Source: Parvularculaceae bacterium (GTDB taxonomy: Bacteria > Pseudomonadota > Alphaproteobacteria > Caulobacterales > Parvularculaceae). From it: a stretch of DNA of 53,167 nucleotides. Positions 23,250 through 29,676 of this stretch are shown here, one piece after another (the first letter of the stretch is position 1; every line of letters starts with the position of its first letter). Under the pieces are notes generated by a model. That model was not told the origin of the DNA and did not search any database. It saw only the letters and a list, made by a program, of their open reading frames with translations. The stretch is from the NCBI GenBank assembly GCA_021776465.1, contig JAJFFU010000122.1, forward strand, positions 1-53,167, written 5' to 3'. The position numbers and the translations under genes are program-made.

Positions 23250-24899
23250 ATGCGCTTCTTAACATTCTTGCCTATGCTGATGTGCGGCGGCGTATTTTGT
23301 GCTGCATCTATTGCGCACGCGCAATCTCCGCCTTGTCCCGTTACTGACAAGTCAATATTTCACATCGTCAGCGAGAGTTTTGATTCGTTTACTGGCGAAC
23401 CTACCACTTTTCCGCCAGGAACGGGCTTCGCTGTAACAACCGGAGGAGGCGAGTTCAGAATCATTACCGCAGCGCATGTTGTCGCGGACCAAACAGATCC
23501 TCCGACTGTAACGCATACAGCCTATTGGGCATGCGCACCGACTGCGAGAATTGAATTAGAACTCGAAGCGGATCTTAGAGCCGATGTTGCGACAACAAAA
23601 AATAACGACGTCGCGATTCTGTCTTTTAAACTGCCAAACTCGGTTAACAAGGACGTCATTCCGTTAAGGGTTATGGAACCCCGTACAGCCGAAAATCGTA
23701 TGCTGACTGTTCGAGGAATCCGACGTCTCGTGGATGGTGTCACCGGCGAAGAAGGCATCGGCTTCAGCAATACAGCGCTTCGAGATAAAATGACCGTGAA
23801 TGGCCGTTTCGTCGGTGGTTACAGCGGTTCGCCTGTAAGAAATGAAAATAATGAGGCAATTGGTCTCATCACGAATGTCGCTGAAGATGAGGCATCAAAA
23901 TCAGATGTGCTCGTATTTCGGCATCGTATCAAGAAATTTTTAGAAGAGCATCTGGATATAACGCTCTCCAAGGAAATCATTCAGCCCGGGCGAGCTTCAG
24001 GCGGCAACGCTGACTCCGTGCCGGCGCCGATTAACGAAGTGTTGGTTGAGAACACCACGCACATTATCGGCCGTGTAGAGCTTCATGTGGCTGCCGAACA
24101 GCATGAAATTGCACTTGGTACGTCGCCCTATCGTTTTTCACTTCACTGGTCTTCACGATCTGCGGATAGCGCCTACCTTTATAAAAATGCCGTCAATGCG
24201 ACATTGGCGGCTGACCAGCAAAATTCGATGGAACACCCGGCGACCTTCAAAGACATACTCATGTTGTACGCCGCGCCTGCAAGCGAAAACTCGATTAGCG
24301 TCAATGAGAACCAATTTGGAATTTTGCAAAATAGCCGCGGTTACGTGGCCGTCATCGAAGTACTTGATATCGTGCCTAGTATACAACCGCGCGATTTCAA
24401 AATTAGATTTAATTATTGGCTATCAAAAAATCTTCCGCCAAACTTTCAGAATGTAAAATACCCAATAGACGCGAAAGACGTGGTCATAAATACGTTTAGT
24501 GATGAACGGCGCCAACGTGTATTGAGCAACATTGCCGACGGCGTGTCCTGCGGTCCTGAGGAGCAACGTCGCGTAAATGTAGTTAATAATGTGAGCTCAC
24601 TATGCAGCGATCGAATACCGCTTTTGCCTAAACAAATTTCTGAGCTTTTGGCTGACGATAAGCCCGCCTGTGCTATTAAATTAATAACAAACGCTTGCAG
24701 CCTTTCACGCTCGAGAATTCCTTGTGGAGCTATCATTTATAACTACTACGATGAAGCCGGTGATGAAGAAATTCTTCAGGCCTTGTCGGAGGACGAGATT
24801 TTGAAAAATTTTTCATCTTTGGCGTCCGACAAGGCGCAGTTAAATTATTATACAAGTGATGCGGAGAGCCGAGCGGCTCTTGTTGAGGATTGTAGGTAA
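23250..24899 (+). CDS. Secreted trypsin-like serine protease with unknown C-terminal region
   Basis: A 549-residue protein. A signal peptide (F-L-T-F-L-P-M-L-M-C-G-G, cleavage after H-A-Q) is followed by a V8/trypsin-like S1 domain with the full triad: H76 (T-A-A-H-V-V), D120 (N-N-D-V-A-I-L) and S192 (G-G-Y-S-G-S-P-V). This domain ends near residue 235. The remaining 310 residues are not from a family I know. They include a beta-rich part (about 270-400) and an all-helical Cys-containing part near the end. The gene follows the S8 protease with a 4-bp gap. Co-expression of an S8 and an S1 protease suggests a proteolytic cascade or joint secretion (inference). Confidence 0.85.
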   Translation: MRFLTFLPMLMCGGVFCAASIAHAQSPPCPVTDKSIFHIVSESFDSFTGEPTTFPPGTGFAVTTGGGEFRIITAAHVVADQTDPPTVTHTAYWACAPTARIELELEADLRADVATTKNNDVAILSFKLPNSVNKDVIPLRVMEPRTAENRMLTVRGIRRLVDGVTGEEGIGFSNTALRDKMTVNGRFVGGYSGSPVRNENNEAIGLITNVAEDEASKSDVLVFRHRIKKFLEEHLDITLSKEIIQPGRASGGNADSVPAPINEVLVENTTHIIGRVELHVAAEQHEIALGTSPYRFSLHWSSRSADSAYLYKNAVNATLAADQQNSMEHPATFKDILMLYAAPASENSISVNENQFGILQNSRGYVAVIEVLDIVPSIQPRDFKIRFNYWLSKNLPPNFQNVKYPIDAKDVVINTFSDERRQRVLSNIADGVSCGPEEQRRVNVVNNVSSLCSDRIPLLPKQISELLADDKPACAIKLITNACSLSRSRIPCGAIIYNYYDEAGDEEILQALSEDEILKNFSSLASDKAQLNYYTSDAESRAALVEDCR

Positions 24900-25202
24900 T
24901 ATTTGCCGTCTATCCAGCCCCATTCAGATATTAACACCAAGATAGATTGTCTCGCGTAATTAATCACGGAAGACTAAAAATTCGGATCCTCAAAGTCATT
25001 TATCGAACCGGCTTGCGAATGTCCGTTTTCGACCAGAGAAGTCATTCAGGCCTCGGATTCTTATAGGCAGCGTTCTCGGTTGATGCCACAGACTGGTGAT
25101 TGTTGTCGAAGCCAACTGGCGCATTCAAATGTGGGGTATTTTGTGGGGTAACGTCAGTATTCCACGAAATGTTTTTTATAATCAATAACTTATCGGCAGC
25201 TC
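24900..25202. other. Right end of the island, gene-free, with direct repeats near att
   Basis: No gene is seen. Two perfect copies of TGTGGGGTA, at 25130-25138 and 25142-25150, lie about 50-70 bp inside the right att core and 12 bp apart. Paired G-rich repeats at this position are typical arm-type integrase sites of P4-like islands. On the left side the minus strand contains GGTATTTTGG, a partial match to the centre of this repeat pair. Confidence 0.5.
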
Positions 25203-25217
25203 TGGCGGAGAGAGAGG
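25201..25217. repeat. Right attachment-site repeat inside tRNA-Ser
   Basis: The sequence TCTGGCGGAGAGAGAGG, identical to 4624-4640. Here it forms the last bases of the tRNA-Ser gene (CCA, discriminator, acceptor 3' strand and the start of the T stem) on the minus strand, so the tRNA stays intact after integration. Confidence 0.88.
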
Positions 25218-25292
25218 GATTCGAACCCTCGGAACGCTTGCGCGCTCAACGGTTTTCGAGACCGCCCCGTTCGACCACTCCGGCACCTCTCC
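25203..25292 (-). tRNA. tRNA-Ser (anticodon CGA)
   Basis: A 90-base class II tRNA. The acceptor stem GGAGAGG pairs with TCTCTCC (one G-U), followed by discriminator G and an encoded CCA. The anticodon loop is CT-CGA-AA, reading UCG codons. A long variable arm (about GAGCGCGCAAGCGTTC) and the T arm GAGGG-TTCGAAT-CCCTC are present. The 3' end is the integration site of the island. The first 21 bases of this gene are repeated 113 bp upstream. Confidence 0.96.
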
Positions 25293-25448
25293 GCGGGGAC
25301 GGCGTCTTTAGCACGAATTTGGAGAAACGGAAGGCCGTCGAGCGTGGTCGAACAAATTATGAATCGCGCGCTTTCGCGCGCGGGCGACCACTCCGGCGCC
25401 TCTCCGCGGGGACGGCGTCTTTAGCACGAATTTGGAGAAACGGAAGGC
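25272..25448. repeat. 64-bp direct repeat carrying the tRNA-Ser 5' end
   Basis: Positions 25272-25335 and 25385-25448 match over 64 bases with one difference. Each copy holds the first 21 bases of tRNA-Ser and about 43 bases upstream of it. The second copy is not followed by the rest of a tRNA; instead a GC-rich spacer with an inverted repeat (CGCGCG-CTTT-CGCGCG) lies between them. It looks like a tandem tRNA duplication of which one copy was deleted, or an old integration scar. Confidence 0.75.
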
Positions 25449-25466
25449 TGTGGATCGCGACTGTGG

Positions 25467-25991
25467 TTACTGCGCACGGGTTGCTTCCGCGGCGACGGCG
25501 GCGAGGAGACCTTCGATCTTCACGATCACCGGCAGGTCCGCGGCTGCGCCATGGCGGCGCGCGATGTAGTCGACTGCATTATACTCGTACATGACGGCGC
25601 CGTTTTGCTCGGAGATGAGCGCCTTCATGGGAAGGTCAATGGCGGCCGATCGCGAGGCGAGCATGAGCTGTGTGCCGGCGGCGGGGTTGCCAAACAAGAC
25701 GAGCGTTGTCGGCGGTAAATCCAAATCCGCGCCAGCAGCGTTTGCGGCGTGATCGATTTTCGCCATCACTGTAATGCCGCGTGCGGCGAGGGCTGTCTCC
25801 AGGCGCGCAACCGTTTCGTCAACCGAATAGGCGCTGACGATACGCACAAGGCCGTCGCTGTGATGGCCGGGGTTCGTCTTGCCGGGCGCATTTTGTGACA
25901 CCGTTGCCGCCGCGGCGACCGGTGCAGGAGATTGCGCATGGGCGCAGGCGCTGATGAACAGCGCCGACATGATCGTAGTTTTTCGTAACAT
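25467..25991 (-). CDS. DUF302 family lipoprotein
   Basis: A 174-residue protein with an export signal ending in a lipobox-like F-I-S-A-C (Cys 16), followed by a low-complexity Ala/Pro stretch and a DUF302 domain (about 50-172). The family pattern is clear: Y-S-V-D-E-T-V-A-R-L-E, G-I-T-V-M-A-K-I-D-H-A-A, T-T-L-V-L-F-G-N-P-A-A-G-T and a final Y-E-Y-N-A-V-D-Y-I. The molecular role of DUF302 is not established. It is placed just outside the island, 21 bp downstream of trxB on the same strand, so it may be read from the trxB transcript. Confidence 0.85.
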   Translation of the reverse strand: MLRKTTIMSALFISACAHAQSPAPVAAAATVSQNAPGKTNPGHHSDGLVRIVSAYSVDETVARLETALAARGITVMAKIDHAANAAGADLDLPPTTLVLFGNPAAGTQLMLASRSAAIDLPMKALISEQNGAVMYEYNAVDYIARRHGAAADLPVIVKIEGLLAAVAAEATRAQ

Positions 25992-26012
25992 AACCCTTCT
26001 CCTTACGGTTCT

Positions 26013-26972
26013 TTATTCCGCCGCGGCTTTATGGGCGACGTCTTGTTCCGCGAGGTATTTTTCCGCTTCAAGCGCCGCCATGCAACCCATGCCCGCAGCG
26101 GTGACGGCCTGGCGATAAATGTCGTCTGTGACATCTCCGGCCGCATAAACGCCGGGGATTTCTGTCACTGTCGAATCCGGCGCCGTTTCCAGATAGCCGT
26201 GGCTGTTCATCGTCAACTTGTCGGCAAAGAGTTCTGTCGATGGCTTGTGGCCGATGGCAACGAAAACGCCGTCGACTTTTATGTCCTGCGTTTCGCCGGT
26301 CTTGGCGTGCTTTAGCCGCGCGCCTGTAACACCGAGCGGGTTTTCGTCGCCAAGAATTTCGTCGAGACCGTGATCCCAGATGACGTCGATGTTTTCTTTG
26401 TCGAAAAGGCGCTGTTGCAGGATTTTTTCCGCCCGCAATTCATCGCGCCGGTGGACCAGCGTCACTTTGTTTGCAAGGCCGGACAGGTAAAGCGCTTCCT
26501 CGACCGCGGTGTTGCCGCCGCCGATGACAAGGACGTCTTTGCCGCGATAGAAAAATCCGTCGCATGTGGCGCAGGCCGAAACGCCGAAGCCTTGAAACTT
26601 TTCTTCAGATGGAAGCCCCAGCCACTTCGCCTGGGCGCCGGTTGCGATGACAAGCGCGTCGGCTTCGTAATGTTCGCCGCTGTCGCCTTTCAGCGTAATG
26701 GGCCGCCGGGTCAGGTCGATGTCGACAATGATGTCGTTGACGAATTCCGTTCCCACATGTTCGGCCTGTTTTTGCATTTGCTCCATCAGCCAGGGGCCCT
26801 GAATGACATCGGCGAAGCCCGGATAGTTTTCCACATCGGTGGTGATGGTCATCTGCCCGCCGGGCTGCAGCCCGTGGACGAGCACCGGTTTCAGGCCGGC
26901 GCGGGCGGCGTAAATGGCGGCGGTGAGGCCCGCCGGGCCCGACCCTAGAATTAAAAGACGCGTCTTTTTCAC
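26013..26972 (-). CDS. trxB: Thioredoxin-disulfide reductase
   Basis: A 319-residue flavoprotein that reduces thioredoxin with NADPH. The FAD dinucleotide motif G-S-G-P-A-G-L-T-A-A-I is at residues 10-20, the redox-active pair C134-A-T-C137 lies in S-A-C-A-T-C-D-G-F, the NADPH-binding G-G-G-N-T-A-V-E-E-A is near 155, and the final FAD segment G-V-Y-A-A-G-D-V is near 285. The length is normal for low-molecular-weight TrxB. It is transcribed away from panE, with DUF302 following it. Confidence 0.96.
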   Translation of the reverse strand: MKKTRLLILGSGPAGLTAAIYAARAGLKPVLVHGLQPGGQMTITTDVENYPGFADVIQGPWLMEQMQKQAEHVGTEFVNDIIVDIDLTRRPITLKGDSGEHYEADALVIATGAQAKWLGLPSEEKFQGFGVSACATCDGFFYRGKDVLVIGGGNTAVEEALYLSGLANKVTLVHRRDELRAEKILQQRLFDKENIDVIWDHGLDEILGDENPLGVTGARLKHAKTGETQDIKVDGVFVAIGHKPSTELFADKLTMNSHGYLETAPDSTVTEIPGVYAAGDVTDDIYRQAVTAAGMGCMAALEAEKYLAEQDVAHKAAAE

Positions 26973-27032
26973 AGTTTACCTCATTCACGCTGTTTATTTG
27001 CGCCGTCAGAAAATGGGAGGACCGCGCGGTCC

Positions 27033-27404
27033 TTGCAACCATCAACGGCCCAAGCTCCCGAAGGCGTTACCAAAGCGGCCGCGAATGGGAAAGGGGCTGT
27101 TTTCCCGGCCTTGCGCGTGGGCAAACGCGGTGGCAACAACGCCGCCAACCCGCAAGCCACTGAAAGGCCGGTTTTGGCCCAGACCCAACATCCCGATCCG
27201 GAAAGCCTGTGCTGTGTTTCGATGCAGGCCGCGCTCGAAATGCAATGCGAAACCCACAGTGATCCGTTTGAGTGCCCGGACAGTCTCATCGCCTATCACG
27301 AAGGGCTCAAACAATTTGCTCTGATCATCCATGATGGCGACCGAAATGTGGTGGTGATCCGTCACTGCCCGTGGTGCGGCGCGGCGTTGAGCGAGGCGGC
27401 GTAA
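27033..27404 (+). CDS. DUF6980-like small protein with Cys pairs
   Basis: The last 63 residues (C-C-V-S-M-Q-A-A-L ... C-E-T-H ... F-E-C-P-D-S-L-I-A-Y ... I-R-H-C-P-W-C-G-A-A-L) match a small family I know as DUF6980, with several conserved cysteines and a final C-P-W-C-G-x-x-L knuckle that could bind zinc. The preceding 57 residues are low-complexity. The start is doubtful: the frame is open from a TTG at 27033, there is no ATG before the conserved part, and GTG 27118 is an alternative. It is followed by panE with a TAATG overlap, which implies translational coupling. The function is unknown. Confidence 0.6.
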   Translation: MQPSTAQAPEGVTKAAANGKGAVFPALRVGKRGGNNAANPQATERPVLAQTQHPDPESLCCVSMQAALEMQCETHSDPFECPDSLIAYHEGLKQFALIIHDGDRNVVVIRHCPWCGAALSEAA

Positions 27405-28417
27405 TGGCTGATGAAAACCGACCAACGATCGTGATTGCCGGCGCCGGTTCGGTGGGCTGTTTTGTCGGCGGGGTTCTCGCCCATGGCGGCGGCGATGTGC
27501 GCTTCCTTGCAAGAGAACGCATCGCGGCGATGATCCTGCAACATGGCTTGCGCGCGACCGATCACGATGGGCTCGACGCTTATCTTCCGCCCGCGGATCT
27601 GAAAATTTCGACCGACCCGTCCGTGTTGGCGGGGGCCGACATAATCTTCGTCACGGTAAAGAGCGGCGCCACAGCGGAGATGGGTGCGCTCATTGCGGCT
27701 CATGCGCCGGCGGCGGCGAAAGTCATCAGCCTGCAGAACGGCGTTTCTAATACAGATGTTTTACGCAATGCGTTGCCGGGCCGCGACGTGCGCGCCGGCA
27801 TGATCGCCTATAATGTTTTGAATGCCGGCGAAGGCCGCTTTCATCGTGGCACGGGCGGCAATATTGTTATTGAGGCAGGGGAGGGCGACCTAGCGCAAGC
27901 GCTGTCGACGTCGCATCTCGCCATATACGAATCATCGGACATTCGCGCCGTGCAGTGGGGCAAGCTGTTGGTCAATCTGAATAACGCCCTCAACGCCCTT
28001 TCCGGCGCGCCGTTGCTTGAAGAATTGTCGAACCGCGATTGGCGCTCTCTGTTTGCTGACGAAATCGCTGAGGGCCTGCCGGCCTTGAAAGCCGAGGGCG
28101 TAAAGCCGCGCTCGGCGTTTCCGTTGCCGATCGCGTTGTTGCCCCATGTCTTGCGTCTGCCAACGCCGATCTATCGGATCATCGCTGGTCCGAGCCTGAA
28201 GATCGATCCGCAGGCGCGGTCGTCAATGTGGGAAGACCTTGAACAGGGTCGAAAAACCGAAATTGGCGAATTGCAGGAAACGATCGTTGCGTTGTGTGAC
28301 AAATATGGCCTGCCGGCGCCAGTCAACAAACGGGTTGCTGCGCTGATCCGCGAATGCGAGGAAAAAGGCGGCGGGTCGCCGAAAATGACGCCAGCGGATG
28401 TGCGCGCCGGGGTCTGA
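27404..28417 (+). CDS. panE: 2-dehydropantoate 2-reductase
   Basis: A 337-residue NADPH-dependent reductase of the ketopantoate reductase family, catalysing ketopantoate to pantoate in pantothenate/CoA synthesis. The N-terminal Rossmann motif G-A-G-S-V-G-C-F (residues 12-19), the V-K-S-G-A-T motif at about 87-92, and the catalytic Lys region K-L-L-V-N-L-N-N-A-L-N-A-L-S (about 186-199) are visible, then the helical C-terminal domain. The start at 27404 overlaps the preceding stop (TAATG). Some family members act on other 2-oxo acids, so the exact substrate is inferred from family. The FAH-family gene follows by 38 bp. Confidence 0.88.
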   Translation: MADENRPTIVIAGAGSVGCFVGGVLAHGGGDVRFLARERIAAMILQHGLRATDHDGLDAYLPPADLKISTDPSVLAGADIIFVTVKSGATAEMGALIAAHAPAAAKVISLQNGVSNTDVLRNALPGRDVRAGMIAYNVLNAGEGRFHRGTGGNIVIEAGEGDLAQALSTSHLAIYESSDIRAVQWGKLLVNLNNALNALSGAPLLEELSNRDWRSLFADEIAEGLPALKAEGVKPRSAFPLPIALLPHVLRLPTPIYRIIAGPSLKIDPQARSSMWEDLEQGRKTEIGELQETIVALCDKYGLPAPVNKRVAALIRECEEKGGGSPKMTPADVRAGV

Positions 28418-28455
28418 TCAAGAATTCGAAGACGTATTGAAAGGACGATTTGCAA

Positions 28456-29469
28456 ATGAAACTTGCTTCGCTCAAAGGCGGCCGCGACGGCAGGCTCGTC
28501 GTCGTTTCAAAGGATCTCACCCGATACACCGATGCGGCCCGGGTTGCGCCGACAATGCAGGCGGCGCTGGATGATTGGACGCATGCCGAAGTTGGCCTTA
28601 GCGAGCTGGCGCAGGGTGTTGAGACGGGGTCAGTGCCGACGGAGCGGTTTCATGAGCGCGACGCGGCGTCGCCCTTGCCGCGCAGCTATCAGTGGGCGGA
28701 CGGTTCGGCCTATATCAATCACGTGGAACTGGTGCGCAAAGCGCGCGGCGCGGAAGTGCCGGATAGTTTTTACGAAGACCCGCTGATGTATCAGGGCGGA
28801 TCGGATTCATTTCTCGGTCCCCGCGACGACATTGTCATGGCAAAAGACGAAGGCTGGGGCATCGACATGGAAGGCGAGATCGCGGTTATTACAGGCGACG
28901 TTCCAATGGGCGTTTCGGTTGCCGAAGCGGGCGACTACATCCGCCTGATCATGCTGGTGAATGACGTCTCATTGCGCGGACTGATCCCCGGCGAACTGGC
29001 CAAGGGTTTCGGGTTCTTTCAGTCGAAACCGTCATCAGCGTTCAGTCCCTGCGCGGTGACGCCCGAAGAACTGGGCGATGCGTGGAAAGACGGCGCGGTC
29101 CATTTGCCATTGATTGTCGACTATAATGGCGCGCCATTCGGTTGCGCCAACGCAGGCGTTGATCTGACGTTCAATTTTCCGAAATTGATCGCGCACGCCG
29201 CGAAGACCCGGCCCCTCGGCGCTGGAACGGTCATCGGTTCCGGCACCGTTTCAAACAAACTCGACGGCGGCCCCGGCAAACCTGTGGCTGAAGGGGGCGC
29301 CGGCTATTCCTGCATCGCGGAAATCCGGATGATCGAAACGATCTATGAAGGTGCAGCAAAAACGCCGTTCATGTCTTATGGCGATACAGTGGAAATTCGC
29401 ATGGAAGATGCGAACGGAAAGTCGATCTTCGGCGCCATTAATCAGAAAGTTGCAAAATACGACCGCTGA
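28456..29469 (+). CDS. Fumarylacetoacetate hydrolase-family protein
   Basis: A 337-residue protein of the FAH superfamily, which cleaves C-C bonds or acts on related oxo-acids with a divalent metal. The metal ligands are seen in D-M-E-G-E-I-A-V-I (the E-x-E pair) and in N-D-V-S-L-R-G-L (Asp). The K-G-F-G-F-F-Q-S-K segment is the conserved loop of bacterial fumarylacetoacetases, and G-T-V-S-N near 260 is also typical. The overall length is that of the bacterial two-domain fumarylacetoacetase (about 330), so tyrosine/homogentisate breakdown is likely. Other genes of that pathway are not in the window. AAGGACG precedes ATG 28456. Confidence 0.88.
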   Translation: MKLASLKGGRDGRLVVVSKDLTRYTDAARVAPTMQAALDDWTHAEVGLSELAQGVETGSVPTERFHERDAASPLPRSYQWADGSAYINHVELVRKARGAEVPDSFYEDPLMYQGGSDSFLGPRDDIVMAKDEGWGIDMEGEIAVITGDVPMGVSVAEAGDYIRLIMLVNDVSLRGLIPGELAKGFGFFQSKPSSAFSPCAVTPEELGDAWKDGAVHLPLIVDYNGAPFGCANAGVDLTFNFPKLIAHAAKTRPLGAGTVIGSGTVSNKLDGGPGKPVAEGGAGYSCIAEIRMIETIYEGAAKTPFMSYGDTVEIRMEDANGKSIFGAINQKVAKYDR

Positions 29470-29676
29470 TTGCCCCCGATGCGCCTTGAAAACCAGAACC
29501 TGATCCATCGTTCGGCAGTTTCGTTCGGCCTGAAGGCCTCGTCCAACTGAGCATTCCCCGCGACGATGCGGTAATTGGAAGCGTCGCGCCCGACGCGAAA
29601 GTCTGGTAACGCTGTTGCATCGCCCTTAGCGTCGCTATCGCTCGCCAATTCGTTGTTTACCCGGTCCGTACCTGTC

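Larger units (their letters stand above)
4624..25217. mobile_element. tRNA-Ser-integrated genomic island, about 20.6 kb
   Basis: The 17-base sequence TCTGGCGGAGAGAGAGG occurs at 25201-25217, where it is the CCA end plus acceptor 3' strand of tRNA-Ser(CGA) on the minus strand. It occurs again, perfectly, at 4624-4640. A complete tyrosine integrase sits 140 bp inside the left copy. These are the marks of an element that integrated by recombination in a tRNA 3' end and restored the tRNA. The contents fit: integrase, AlpA regulator, IS remnant, accessory metabolic cluster, second recombinase, protease genes, and a shift to AT-richer DNA on the right. The uninterrupted ancestral order would be tRNA-Ser directly upstream of rplU. 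No conjugation or phage structural genes are visible, so it is probably a mobilisable or decayed island. Confidence 0.88.

Noticed and set aside
18679-24899. Protease-based anti-phage defence system
   Set aside because: All three proteases carry export signals, and no sensor, STAND or nucleotide-signalling gene is adjacent.
17689-25217. A separate, second genomic island starting at the small recombinase
   Set aside because: No direct repeat or tRNA end was found near 17.4-17.7 kb, so only one bounded element can be supported, although two-step assembly remains possible.
26914-27324. Long plus-strand frame overlapping trxB and the DUF6980-like gene
   Set aside because: It conflicts with the frame carrying the conserved Cys motifs and overlaps the trxB start antisense; Arg/Pro-rich shadow.
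29470-29676. Cobalamin or other riboswitch before the TonB receptor
   Set aside because: I could not find the conserved core elements; the leader shows no clear hairpin set.
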